7,957 nucleotides of DNA from an uncultured Selenomonadaceae bacterium (lineage in GTDB: Bacteria; Bacillota; Negativicutes; Selenomonadales; Selenomonadaceae). Below the pieces are notes generated by a model. It had not been told where the DNA came from. It saw nothing but the letters and a program-made list of their open reading frames with translations, and did not search any database. The stretch is from positions 1 through 7,957 of the forward strand of contig CATYZV010000072.1 of NCBI GenBank assembly GCA_958415865.1, in the 5' to 3' direction. This document shows positions 1 to 7,320 of the stretch, piece by piece (position 1 is the first letter of the stretch; every line of letters begins with the position of its first letter). A program made the translations under genes and the position numbers.

Positions 1-112
1 GAGTCCTCCCCTATAGCGAGCGAACTGCGCCAACCTTATTATCTCAGTTCTATTTATCACGTAATAAAATTTTTTGAACAAACAATTATTACTGTCTATC
101 CTATAATAATCT
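1..112. other. AT-rich intergenic DNA at left edge
   Basis: No convincing coding frame, tRNA or terminator is visible. The stretch becomes strongly AT-rich from about position 50. A lone TATAAT lies at 102-107, but the nearest -35-like hexamer (TTGAAC, 74-79) is 22 nt away, so it is not called as a promoter. The first 40 bases are more GC-rich and could belong to whatever lies upstream; this cannot be resolved from the window. Confidence 0.5.
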
Positions 113-141
113 TTGATTATCGCTTGATAGAATGATATAAT
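113..141 (+). promoter_or_regulatory. Sigma-A/sigma-70 type promoter for the operon
   Basis: A -35 hexamer TTGATT (113-118) and a perfect -10 TATAAT (136-141) are separated by exactly 17 nt. A TG dinucleotide one base before the -10 (133-134) adds an extended -10 element. Transcription should start near 147-149, giving a 5' leader of about 45 nt before the CoA-transferase gene. This is the best promoter seen ahead of the operon, so it plausibly drives the whole cluster as far as the terminator at 7755-7790. Confidence 0.82.
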
Positions 142-192
142 GTAACATGACGCAATGCAATAAACACAATTAGTTAAGGAGGAAGATCTTTA

Positions 193-1698
193 ATGATCGA
201 CATTTTAGATCGCGTGCGCAATAAAGCACTGCAGGCAAAAATCACGACTGCAGAAGAAGCTGCTGAATTGATCAAACCGGGCATGAATGTAGGTACAAGC
301 GGATTTACACCGTCCGGCTATCCTAAAGCAGTGCCTTTGGCTTTGGCTGAACGCATGAAGAAGACCCCGTTTAAAATCAATCTGTTTACAGGCGCATCTG
401 TAGGTCCTGAACTTGATCAGGCTCTGTGCGAAGTTCACGGTATCGGCAAACGCATGCCTTACCAGACGAACAAACTCGTTAGAAAAGCCATCAACTCCGG
501 CGAAATCGCTTACAGCGACCTCCACCTGAGCGAATCGGGACAGAATGTGCGCTACGGCTTCTGGGGTCATCTTGATGTGGCTATCGTAGAAGCATGTGCC
601 ATCACTGAAGAAGGCAACATCGTGCCGACCACTTCGATGGGCAATACCGCATCCTACGTACAGCAGGCTGACATCGTAATCGTGGAAGTAAACACGACTC
701 AGCCGCTGGAACTGGAAGGTATGCACGATGTATACGTTCCTCTCGATCCGCCGCACCGTCTTCCGATTCCTATCGTAAAGGCAAACGATCGCATCGGCAC
801 TCCGTACATACCGTGCAGTCCCGAAAAGATCAAATGTATCGTTCCCTGCGATATCACCGACAAGACCCGCCCGTTCGGCGCTATCAGCGAAGACGACCAC
901 AAGATGTCCGGCTACATTCTCGACCTTCTCCAGGACGAAGTTAAAAAAGGACATATGCCCAAAAACCTGCTGCCTTTGCAGTCCGGCGTAGGCAACGTTG
1001 CTAATGCTGTAATCAGCGGCTTTATCGATTCCGATCTTAAAGATCTTTCCGTTTATACGGAAGTCATCCAGGACGGCATGTTCGACCTGATCGACGCAGG
1101 CAAGCTGAACTTTGCATCCGGCACGGCTCTGTCTCCTTCACCTGACGGACTCAAGCGTTTCTATGAAAACATCAAAGAATACAGAAAACACATTCTGCTG
1201 CGTCCTCAGGAAATTTCCAACAGCCCTGAAGTCGTTAGAAGAATCGGCGTAATTGCCATGAATACCGCTATCGAATGCGATATCTACGGCAATGTAAACT
1301 CCACCCATGTAATGGGCACGAAGATGATGAACGGCATCGGCGGCTCCGGCGACTTCGCCCGCAACGCTTACCTGACCTGCTTCTTCACCGGCTCCACTGC
1401 TAAGGGCGGCCTGATTTCTTCCATCGTTCCGTTCTGCTCGCACATCGACCATGCTACGCATGATGTCGACATCATCTGCACAGAACAGGGCTTGGCTGAC
1501 CTGCGCGGCCTCTGCCCGCGCGAACGTGCGCGTGAAGTCATCAACAAATGCGCTCATCCCGATTACAAACCCATGCTGATGGACTATCTGGAAAGAGCAG
1601 AATTTGCTACGAAACACGCACAGACTCCGCATATTCTCAAAGAAGCTTTATCCTGGCATGAAAGATTCCTCGAAACGGGTTCTATGAAACTGAAATAA
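193..1698 (+). CDS. scpC: Succinate / propionyl-CoA CoA-transferase (acetyl-CoA hydrolase/transferase family)
   Basis: Cytoplasmic class I CoA-transferase of 501 residues, the usual size for the Cat1/ScpC/AarC group. It probably transfers CoA from propionyl-CoA to succinate, releasing propionate and making succinyl-CoA for the mutase downstream. The family's catalytic glutamate is seen as E290 in VYTEVIQDGM (287-296). The glycine-rich segment GIGGSGDFAR (381-390) and the C-terminal EQGLADLRGL (431-440) are also family hallmarks. The ATG start is supported by AAGGAGG at 176-182 with a 10-nt spacer and sits about 45 nt after the predicted transcription start. It is the first gene of the cluster and is followed by an unusually long 190-nt spacer. 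Acetyl-CoA or another short acyl-CoA could also be a donor; propionyl-CoA is inferred from the neighbouring pathway genes. Confidence 0.92.
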   Translation: MIDILDRVRNKALQAKITTAEEAAELIKPGMNVGTSGFTPSGYPKAVPLALAERMKKTPFKINLFTGASVGPELDQALCEVHGIGKRMPYQTNKLVRKAINSGEIAYSDLHLSESGQNVRYGFWGHLDVAIVEACAITEEGNIVPTTSMGNTASYVQQADIVIVEVNTTQPLELEGMHDVYVPLDPPHRLPIPIVKANDRIGTPYIPCSPEKIKCIVPCDITDKTRPFGAISEDDHKMSGYILDLLQDEVKKGHMPKNLLPLQSGVGNVANAVISGFIDSDLKDLSVYTEVIQDGMFDLIDAGKLNFASGTALSPSPDGLKRFYENIKEYRKHILLRPQEISNSPEVVRRIGVIAMNTAIECDIYGNVNSTHVMGTKMMNGIGGSGDFARNAYLTCFFTGSTAKGGLISSIVPFCSHIDHATHDVDIICTEQGLADLRGLCPRERAREVINKCAHPDYKPMLMDYLERAEFATKHAQTPHILKEALSWHERFLETGSMKLK

Positions 1699-1756
1699 TC
1701 GGTTTCGCCCCGACGGTGAAAAACTGCATACAGGCAATATAAATCGATGTGCTGAT

Positions 1757-1822
1757 GCCGCCTTGAGCCTCAAAGCCGCCTGAAAAGCCTAGCTGAAGGT
1801 ATTCTCGCGGTGCTCAAGCGGC
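1757..1822 (+). promoter_or_regulatory. Structured spacer ahead of the mutase gene (possible RNA regulatory element)
   Basis: The 190-nt gap between the CoA-transferase and the mutase has no convincing gene but can fold. GCCGC (1757-1761) pairs with GCGGC (1818-1822) and TTGAGC (1763-1768) pairs with GCTCAA (1812-1817), giving 11 pairs with one bulged C. Inside, CCGC (1776-1779) can pair with GCGG (1807-1810) and GCCT (1787-1790) with AGGT (1797-1800). No T-run follows, so it is not an intrinsic terminator. An alternative pairing of ATGCCG (1755-1760) with CGGCAT (1826-1831) would compete with the main stem, as in a switch. The next gene uses coenzyme B12, so a B12-linked role is tempting, but no B12 box is recognised. 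An mRNA processing or stability element is equally possible. Confidence 0.4.
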
Positions 1823-1872
1823 TGCCGGCATGTTACCAAAGCTTAAAAAATATATAAATATATACCTTTTTA

Positions 1873-1878
1873 GGGAGG
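1873..1878 (+). promoter_or_regulatory. Ribosome binding site that fixes the ATT start of the mutase
   Basis: GGGAGG lies 10 nt before the ATT at 1889, a normal SD distance. An in-frame TAG at 1871-1873 closes the frame just upstream, so translation must begin after it. No ATG, GTG or TTG occurs in this frame between that stop and the GTG at 2057. The nearest ATG (1896) is out of frame and 17 nt from the site. Confidence 0.75.
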
Positions 1879-1888
1879 AAATTTACAC

Positions 1889-3541
1889 ATTAGCAATGAA
1901 CACGAAAAAATCCAAGCTGAACTTGCTTCCTACAATGCCAATGTAGAAAAAGCAATTGCGAAATTCCCGGAACGCCCGCATCTGCCTGAACAGCGTCTGT
2001 ACACTCCGATCGATATCAAAGATACCGATTATGCTGATGAAATCAGCTTCCCCGGCGTGTATCCTTACACCCGCGGCGTACAGCCGACTATGTATCGCGG
2101 CCGCTTCTGGACCATGCGTATGTACGCTGGCTTCTCCACTGCTGAAGAATCCAACAAACGCTATCGTTACCTGATCGAATCCGGTGCTACCGGCCTTTCC
2201 TGCGCATTCGATCTTCCGACGCAGATCGGCTATGACTCCACTGACGACATCTCCGAAGGTGAAGTTGGTAAAGTCGGCGTTGCTATCGACTCCCTGGCTG
2301 ATATGGAAATCCTGTTCGACAAAATCGACCTCGGCAAAGTTTCCACTTCCATGACGATCAACGCTCCTGCATCCGTCCTGCTCGCTATGTACATCGCTGT
2401 TGCTGAAAAACAGGGCGTACCTGCTGACCAGCTCAAAGGCACGATTCAGAACGATATCCTGAAGGAATACGCAGCACGCGGAACTTACATCTTCCCGCCG
2501 CGTCCTTCCATGCGCCTCATCACCAACATCTTTGAATACTGCTCCAAGAATGTACCGAAATGGAACACTATCTCCATCTCCGGCTACCACATCCGTGAAG
2601 CAGGCTCCACTGCTGCTCAGGAAATTGCATTCACTATCGCTGACGGTATTGCATACGTTGAAGCTGCTATCAAAGCAGGCCTCGATGTCGATGCTTTTGC
2701 CGGCCGTCTGTCCTTCTTCTGGAATGCTCACAACAACGTGCTCGAAGAAGTTGCTAAATTCCGCGCTTCCCGCCGCATCTGGGCTAAGATTATGAAAGAA
2801 AGATTCCATGCTAAGAAAGACAAATCCATGAAACTGCGCTTCCATACTCAGACTGCAGGTTCCATGCTGACTGCTCAGCAGCCGAACAACAACATCATCC
2901 GTGTTGCTCTCCAGACCGCAGCTGCTGTAATGGGCGGTACTCAGTCCCTCCACACCAACTCCCGCGACGAAGCACTCGCACTGCCTACTCAGGAATCCGT
3001 TACTATCGCTCTGCGCACCCAGCAGATCGTCGCTTACGAAAGCGGCTTAGCTGACGTAATCGATCCGCTCGCAGGCTCTTACTATGTAGAAGCTATGACG
3101 AACAGAATCGAAGCAGAAGCTATGGAATACATCAAGAAAATCGACGAAATCGGCGGTGCCGTATCTGCTATCGAAAAAGGCTACATCCAGAAAGAAATTC
3201 AGGACAGTGCTTACAAATGGCAGATGGATGTTGAATCCGGTGCTAGAACTATCGTCGGTGTCAACAAATTCCAGATGGAAGAAAAACCTGTTGAAGGCCT
3301 GCTGCGCGTAGACGCTTCCGTAGGTGAAAAACAGAAAGCTAAAGTTGAAGCTATGAAAGCAAAACGCGACAACGCTGCCGTTAAAGCTGCTCTGGCTGAC
3401 CTTGAAGCTGCCTGCAAAGACGAAAACGAAAATCTCATGCCTCATATCCTCGCTGCCGTTAAAACTTATGCAACTCTCGGCGAAATCTGCGGCGTAATGC
3501 GCAAAGTATTTGGCGAATATGAAGCACATGTTAATCTTTAA
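1889..3541 (+). CDS. mcmA1: Methylmalonyl-CoA mutase, catalytic (TIM-barrel) subunit, ATT start
   Basis: Catalytic half of a split, B12-dependent mutase that converts succinyl-CoA to (R)-methylmalonyl-CoA. It is 550 residues when read from ATT 1889. The residues that define methylmalonyl-CoA mutase in the Propionibacterium enzyme (Y89, Q197, R207, Y243, H244) appear here as Y79 (MRMYAGF), Q187 (TIQND), R197 (AARGTY), and Y233/H234 (ISGYH), all offset by exactly 10. Isobutyryl-CoA mutases carry Phe and Gln in place of Y89 and R207, so that relative is disfavoured. No B12-binding domain follows; it is the next gene, 32 nt on. Starting at GTG 2057 would remove 56 residues, including a family-like stretch KFPERP...RLYTP, and would leave no SD site. 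The barrel is complete and codon use looks highly optimised. Confidence 0.93.
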   Translation: MSNEHEKIQAELASYNANVEKAIAKFPERPHLPEQRLYTPIDIKDTDYADEISFPGVYPYTRGVQPTMYRGRFWTMRMYAGFSTAEESNKRYRYLIESGATGLSCAFDLPTQIGYDSTDDISEGEVGKVGVAIDSLADMEILFDKIDLGKVSTSMTINAPASVLLAMYIAVAEKQGVPADQLKGTIQNDILKEYAARGTYIFPPRPSMRLITNIFEYCSKNVPKWNTISISGYHIREAGSTAAQEIAFTIADGIAYVEAAIKAGLDVDAFAGRLSFFWNAHNNVLEEVAKFRASRRIWAKIMKERFHAKKDKSMKLRFHTQTAGSMLTAQQPNNNIIRVALQTAAAVMGGTQSLHTNSRDEALALPTQESVTIALRTQQIVAYESGLADVIDPLAGSYYVEAMTNRIEAEAMEYIKKIDEIGGAVSAIEKGYIQKEIQDSAYKWQMDVESGARTIVGVNKFQMEEKPVEGLLRVDASVGEKQKAKVEAMKAKRDNAAVKAALADLEAACKDENENLMPHILAAVKTYATLGEICGVMRKVFGEYEAHVNL

Positions 3542-3573
3542 TTGATAGTGAAGATAGTGGAGGTAAATGAATA

Positions 3574-3963
3574 ATGATTAGAGTATTAGTAGCAAAACCG
3601 GGTTTGGACGGTCATGACCGTGGCGCAAAAGTTGTAGCACGCGCACTTCGCGACGCTGGCTTTGAAGTAATTTACACTGGCCTGCGCCAGACTCCTGAAC
3701 AGATCGCTGAAGCAGCACTGCAGGAAGACGTTAACGTAATCGCTATGAGCATCCTGTCCGGTGCACATCTGCATCTGTTCCCGAAAGTTGTAAACCTCGT
3801 TCATGAAAAAGGCATGAAAGACGTGCTGATCATCGGCGGCGGCGTTATCCCCGAAGCTGATATCCCCACTCTGGAAAAAGAAGGCATTGCAGCAGTATTC
3901 ACTCCGGGTACTCCGACCGGCGATGTAGTTAAATTCATCAAAGAACACGTTAAAGAAGCATAA
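3574..3963 (+). CDS. mcmA2: Methylmalonyl-CoA mutase, B12-binding subunit
   Basis: A 129-residue Rossmann-like cobalamin-binding protein that supplies adenosylcobalamin to the catalytic subunit encoded just upstream. It shows the full base-off/His-on signature: DGHDRG (residues 13-18), in which H15 should ligate cobalt, then SILSG (59-63) and the IIGGGVIP segment (86-93) that cradles the nucleotide tail. The length matches free-standing B12 subunits of split mutases. ATG 3574 is preceded by GGAGGT (3559-3564) with a 9-nt spacer. Another ATG at 3567 is out of frame and stops after four codons. The gene follows the catalytic subunit by only 32 nt, and a terminator lies directly after it, so the two mutase subunits form a translational pair. 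Confidence 0.95.
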   Translation: MIRVLVAKPGLDGHDRGAKVVARALRDAGFEVIYTGLRQTPEQIAEAALQEDVNVIAMSILSGAHLHLFPKVVNLVHEKGMKDVLIIGGGVIPEADIPTLEKEGIAAVFTPGTPTGDVVKFIKEHVKEA

Positions 3964-3993
3964 TTAAACTACGTATCGATTCAAAATAAAATC

Positions 3994-4036
3994 AAGTCTT
4001 CCTGCCGTTGGCTCAGCCTGCGGCAGGAGGATTTTT
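3994..4036 (+). terminator. Intrinsic terminator / attenuator inside the operon
   Basis: TCCTGCCG (4000-4007) pairs perfectly with CGGCAGGA (4021-4028). The stem extends outward through pairs and G-U wobbles to about 3994/4034. The loop holds a small nested GGC/GCC hairpin (4010-4018). Five T residues (4032-4036) end the structure. It sits between the B12 subunit and meaB, with no new promoter visible after it, so it probably lets only part of the transcription continue downstream. Confidence 0.72.
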
Positions 4037-4056
4037 GATACAAGGGTGGTGCTTTT

Positions 4057-4995
4057 ATGGATATAGCTCAAGAGCTTTTAAACGGCAACCGTCTCGGACT
4101 CACGCGCGCCATCACGGCGATTGAAAATGAGACGAGCGAAGCTGAAAAGATCATGACAAAACTGTATCCACATACAGGCCATGCTTTTGTCCTCGGCATT
4201 ACCGGCCCTCCGGGTGCAGGCAAGTCCACTTTGACGGACAAGCTCGCCAGAGCTTACCGCAATATGGACAAGACTGTCGGCATCATCGCCATCGACCCGA
4301 CAAGCCCTTTCTCCGGCGGTGCAATCCTCGGCGACCGCATCAGAATGAACAGCCTCACCATGGATGAAGGCGTGTTCATCCGCAGCATGGGCACGCGCGG
4401 CAGCCTCGGCGGACTCTCGCATAAGACGGCAGACGCGATCAAGGCGATGGACGCATTCGGCAAGGATGTAATCCTCGTCGAAACGGTCGGCGTAGGCCAG
4501 TCGGAAGTCGATATCGTCAAAGCGGCCGATACGACGATGGTCGTATTGATACCGGGCATGGGCGATGACATTCAGGCTATCAAAGCCGGAATTTTGGAAA
4601 TCGGCGATATCTTCACCATCAACAAGGCAGATCTCGATGGTGCGGACAAGCTTTACACCGAGCTGAACATGATGCTTGACTTGGACGGCGTTACGCCCGA
4701 CTGGCGGCCGCCTGTCAAGAAAGTCATGGCAAGCAGAGGCGAAGGCATCAATGAATTGATGGCGACGATCGCTGAGCATCAAAAATATTTGATAGACAGC
4801 GGCAAATTGGCAGAACGCCGTCATAAGAGAACTAAAAATGAGCTGCTGGACCGCCTCAGCGCATCCATCGGTTCATATATAACGAAGCACATCGTTCAGA
4901 CGGGCGAACTCGACGCGTATATCAAGCAGATTGAAGACCGCGCGAGCGATCCTTACACGGTGGTAAATACCATCATGCGCAATGTGCTCAAATAA
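4057..4995 (+). CDS. meaB: MeaB/ArgK-type GTPase, methylmalonyl-CoA mutase chaperone
   Basis: G3E-family P-loop GTPase of 312 residues, the normal MeaB length. In known systems MeaB binds the mutase, gates loading of adenosylcobalamin and prevents or repairs inactivation of the cofactor. Visible motifs are Walker A GPPGAGKS (50-57), the IDPTSPFSGGAILGDRIRM region (79-97), GTRGSLGGLS (112-121), ETVGVGQSE (142-150) and the guanine-specificity motif NKAD (189-192). ATG 4057 is the only start possible, because an in-frame TGA lies at 4036. Its ribosome site is weak (AAGGGTGG, 4042-4049). Together with the upstream terminator and less optimised codon use than its neighbours, this suggests lower output than the mutase. 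Its place right after the mutase genes supports the assignment. Confidence 0.94.
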   Translation: MDIAQELLNGNRLGLTRAITAIENETSEAEKIMTKLYPHTGHAFVLGITGPPGAGKSTLTDKLARAYRNMDKTVGIIAIDPTSPFSGGAILGDRIRMNSLTMDEGVFIRSMGTRGSLGGLSHKTADAIKAMDAFGKDVILVETVGVGQSEVDIVKAADTTMVVLIPGMGDDIQAIKAGILEIGDIFTINKADLDGADKLYTELNMMLDLDGVTPDWRPPVKKVMASRGEGINELMATIAEHQKYLIDSGKLAERRHKRTKNELLDRLSASIGSYITKHIVQTGELDAYIKQIEDRASDPYTVVNTIMRNVLK

Positions 4996-5027
4996 AAAAG
5001 TATATTATTTTCAGGAGGTTTTTTCTG

Positions 5028-5450
5028 ATGAAAATCAATAGAGTTGACCATATCGGTATTGCTGTACCTGACCTGCAGCAGGCTAAAAAATTCTACGAAG
5101 AAAAACTGGGCATCAAAATCACTAAAGAAGACGAAGTAATCGACGACCAGCACGTAAAAGTAAGCTTCGTTCCCTGCGGCGAAGTTGAACTCGAACTGCT
5201 CGAATCCACTACTGAAGACGGCCCTATCGCTAGATATCTGGCTAAAAACGGCGGCCATGCAGGCATCCAGCACATCGCTCTGAACGTAAGCGATATCAAA
5301 GAAGCAATTGCTGAAATGCAGGAAAAAGGCGTTAAGATGATCGACAATGAACCCCGCTACGGTGCAGGCAACTCCAGCATCGCTTTCGTTCATCCGAAAG
5401 CTAGCGGCATTCTGCTCGAATTAGCTCAGCGTTTAGACGAAACAAAATAA
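5028..5450 (+). CDS. mce: Methylmalonyl-CoA epimerase
   Basis: A 140-residue vicinal-oxygen-chelate (glyoxalase-fold) protein that interconverts (R)- and (S)-methylmalonyl-CoA, linking the mutase, which makes R, to the decarboxylase, which uses S. Two beta-alpha-beta-beta-beta modules are visible. The metal ligands line up with the Propionibacterium enzyme: H8 (VDHIGIAV), E56 (LELLE, where that enzyme has Gln), H82 (IQHIAL) and E131 (LLELAQ). The HP.(S/A)G segment near residues 122-127 is typical of the family. AGGAGGT at 5013-5019 gives an 8-nt spacer to ATG 5028. It lies 32 nt after meaB. Codon use returns to the optimised style of the mutase genes. Confidence 0.95.
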   Translation: MKINRVDHIGIAVPDLQQAKKFYEEKLGIKITKEDEVIDDQHVKVSFVPCGEVELELLESTTEDGPIARYLAKNGGHAGIQHIALNVSDIKEAIAEMQEKGVKMIDNEPRYGAGNSSIAFVHPKASGILLELAQRLDETK

Positions 5451-5463
5451 TCCGCTTTAGCTT

Positions 5464-5480
5464 TATTTAACTGTCAAATC
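5464..5480 (-). repeat. 17-bp inverted repeat, left copy
   Basis: The minus strand here reads GATTTGACAGTTAAATA, identical to the plus strand at 7703-7719. This copy lies in the mce-mmdA spacer, 14 nt after the mce stop codon. The right copy overlaps the mmdC stop codon. The pair brackets mmdA, the MmdE-like gene and mmdC. Its function is unknown. Confidence 0.6.
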
Positions 5481-5511
5481 AATTAAGCTGCAATAAGGCA
5501 TGGATTTTATT

Positions 5512-5519
5512 AAGGAGGT
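5512..5519 (+). promoter_or_regulatory. Strong ribosome binding site for the TTG start of mmdA
   Basis: AAGGAGGT matches the full anti-SD complement and sits 6 nt before TTG 5526. It is the best ribosome site in the window and compensates for the weaker start codon. Confidence 0.8.
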
Positions 5520-5525
5520 ATAATT

Positions 5526-7061
5526 TTGGCTACAGTTCAGGAAAGAATTGACCTCATGAATGCCAAAAGAGAACACATTCTGCAGGCAGGCGGCCCCAAG
5601 CGCGTTGCAAAACAGCATGCTAAAGGCAAGATGACTGCTCGCGAACGTATTGAAAAACTTTTTGATGAAGGTACATTCGTTGAATTAGATCAGTTTGTAA
5701 AACACCGCTGCACCAACTTCGGCCAGGAAAAGAAAGATCTTCCGGCTGAAGGCGTTATCACCGGCTACGGCACGGTAGAAGGCCGTCTCGTTTACGCTTT
5801 TGCTCAGGACTTCACCGTTGAAGGCGGTTCCCTGGGTGAAATGCACGCAAAGAAGATCTGGAAAGTCCAGGACATGGCTCTGAAAATGGGCGCACCGTGC
5901 ATCGGCATCAACGATTCCGGCGGAGCGCGCATTCAGGAAGCTGTTGACGCACTGAGCGGCTACGGCGGAATCTTCCTCAGAAATACTGAAGCATCCGGCG
6001 TAATCCCCCAGATTTCCGTAATCATGGGACCGTGCGCAGGCGGCGCAGTATACTCCCCGGCTCTGACGGACTTCATCTACATGGTTAAAAACACCAGCCA
6101 GATGTTCATCACCGGTCCTGCAGTTATCAAATCCGTTACGGGCGAAGAAGTTACGGCTGAAGCACTCGGCGGTGCTATGTCTCACAACACCACTTCCGGC
6201 TGTGCTCACTTTGCTGCTGAAAACGAAGAAGACTGCCTCGAACAGATCCGCTATCTGCTGAGCTTTTTGCCCAGCAACAACATGGATGATGCTCCTGTAA
6301 GACCGACCAATGATGATCCGGCCCGCATGGACGAAGAACTCGACACCATCATTCCGGATAACTCCAATATGCCGTACGATATGAAACAGGTAATCCGCCA
6401 TCTCGTCGATGACGGTGAATTTTATGAAGTTCAGCCTTTCTACGCTACGAACATCATCACCGCTTTTGCACATATGGACGGCCGTTCCGTCGGCATCATC
6501 GCCAACCAGCCGGCTGTCATGGCAGGCTGCCTTGACATCAACGCTTCTGATAAATCCGCACGCTTCATCCGCTTCTGCGATGCGTTCAACATTCCTATTC
6601 TGAACCTCGTAGACGTACCGGGCTTCCTGCCGGGCACGGATCAGGAATACGGCGGCATCATTCGCCACGGCGCAAAAATGCTCTACGCTTATTCCGAAGC
6701 TACCGTTCCTAAGATCACTTTGATCACCCGTAAAGCATACGGCGGATCTTATCTGGCTATGTGCTCGCGTGAACTCGGTGCTGATCAGGTTATGGCTTGG
6801 CCTACGGCTGAAATCGCTGTTATGGGTCCTGCAGGTGCTGCAAACATCATCTTCCGCAAAGACGATCCTGAAGCAAAGAAAGCTCATACTCAGGAATATA
6901 TTGCTGAATTTGCTACGCCGTACAAAGCTGCTGAACGCGGCTACATCGACATGGTAATCGACCCGAAAGAATCCCGTCCCCGCATTATCACGGCTTTGAA
7001 TATGCTGGCTAGCAAGCGCGAAACGCGTCCGGCTAAAAAGCACGGCAATGTGCCGTTATAA
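5526..7061 (+). CDS. mmdA: Methylmalonyl-CoA decarboxylase, alpha (carboxyltransferase) subunit
   Basis: A 511-residue crotonase-fold carboxyltransferase that moves the carboxyl group of (S)-methylmalonyl-CoA to biotin on the carrier protein, releasing propionyl-CoA. The N-terminal half has SGGAR (131-135) and GPCAGGA (168-174), glycine-rich loops that form the CoA oxyanion site. The C-terminal half has [15 protein letters not shown] (370-384), KAYGGS (403-408) and GPAGAAN (434-440). Length matches the Veillonella alpha subunit. The start is TTG 5526, reading MATVQERI. The protein is also close to propionyl-CoA carboxylase beta chains and the 12S transcarboxylase subunit. The decarboxylase call rests on the following MmdE-like gene and biotin carrier, and on the absence of a biotin carboxylase gene. 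The spacer before it (5451-5525) holds one copy of the inverted repeat. Confidence 0.9.
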   Translation: MATVQERIDLMNAKREHILQAGGPKRVAKQHAKGKMTARERIEKLFDEGTFVELDQFVKHRCTNFGQEKKDLPAEGVITGYGTVEGRLVYAFAQDFTVEGGSLGEMHAKKIWKVQDMALKMGAPCIGINDSGGARIQEAVDALSGYGGIFLRNTEASGVIPQISVIMGPCAGGAVYSPALTDFIYMVKNTSQMFITGPAVIKSVTGEEVTAEALGGAMSHNTTSGCAHFAAENEEDCLEQIRYLLSFLPSNNMDDAPVRPTNDDPARMDEELDTIIPDNSNMPYDMKQVIRHLVDDGEFYEVQPFYATNIITAFAHMDGRSVGIIANQPAVMAGCLDINASDKSARFIRFCDAFNIPILNLVDVPGFLPGTDQEYGGIIRHGAKMLYAYSEATVPKITLITRKAYGGSYLAMCSRELGADQVMAWPTAEIAVMGPAGAANIIFRKDDPEAKKAHTQEYIAEFATPYKAAERGYIDMVIDPKESRPRIITALNMLASKRETRPAKKHGNVPL

Positions 7062-7100
7062 TTAACGGTATTTTATAATAATTAAGGGGAGTAAATCGAC

Positions 7101-7247
7101 ATGGCAAATAACAATGCTGCTGTCAGCGAAGAAGTAGTAGCAGCTATCACTGCCGCTGTAGAAATGATGCTCGGCCACAAAGTAATGGCTGTACGCATTA
7201 AACGCAGCGATGCTTGGGTTATGGCTGGCAGACGCGATGCTGTCTAA
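7101..7247 (+). CDS. mmdE: Small MmdE-like (epsilon) decarboxylase subunit, 48 residues
   Basis: A short gene, easily missed, encoding 48 residues from ATG to TAA. GGGGAG (7086-7091) precedes it with a 9-nt spacer, and it lies 39 nt after mmdA. The product has no membrane segment. It runs as an amphipathic helix (SEEVVAAITAAVEMMLG, residues 9-25), then a basic strand (KVMAVRIKR, 27-35) and ends in W39 with AGRR (42-45). This resembles the C-terminal piece of OadG/MmdD-type delta subunits, which in Veillonella also exists alone as the 55-residue MmdE. That subunit is thought to stabilise the complex rather than catalyse. The position between mmdA and the biotin carrier matches the Veillonella order, although the membrane-anchored MmdD that follows there is missing here. 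Confidence 0.8.
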   Translation: MANNNAAVSEEVVAAITAAVEMMLGHKVMAVRIKRSDAWVMAGRRDAV

Positions 7248-7320
7248 TCGCTGAATAAAACTTGTTAGAATCAATAAAAAATCCTATATCCTAACATCTT
7301 ATTTTCTGGAGGAATACAAA

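Noticed and set aside
1853..1858. TATAAA as a -10 element for a separate mutase promoter
   Set aside because: Lies in a simple AT-rich tract, and the base stretch 17 nt upstream (ATGTTA) is not a -35 element.
1699..1888. Classical cobalamin riboswitch
   Set aside because: Only GGTGAAAA matches. The GCCACTG core and the AGYCAGGAGACCTGCC-type B12 box are absent.
2057..2059. GTG as the start of the mutase catalytic subunit
   Set aside because: It would cut off 56 residues of family-like sequence, begins in the middle of the conserved [10 protein letters not shown] segment and has no SD site.
1883..2953. Minus-strand open frame opposite the mutase gene (about 356 codons)
   Set aside because: Antisense shadow of a strongly biased gene; no domain, no convincing ribosome site. 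The same applies to those at 205-954, 1138-1632 and 4078-4824.
4025..4037. AGGAGG followed by TTG as an alternative meaB start
   Set aside because: TTG 4035 is not in frame with meaB (22 nt before 4057), an in-frame TGA sits at 4036, and the AGGAGG is in the terminator stem.
5685..7043. Long open frame on the minus strand opposite mmdA (about 450 codons)
   Set aside because: It lies wholly inside a clear gene, shows no recognisable motif, is rich in Cys, His, Ser and Phe in an unprotein-like way, and is explained by the codon bias of mmdA.
7262..7290. Internal promoter for mmdC (TTGTTA, 17 nt, TATATC)
   Set aside because: Only four of six matches in each box, in an AT-rich spacer, and partly overlapping a weak TGTTAG/CTAACA pairing (7263-7268 with 7291-7296). 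Possible but not supportable.
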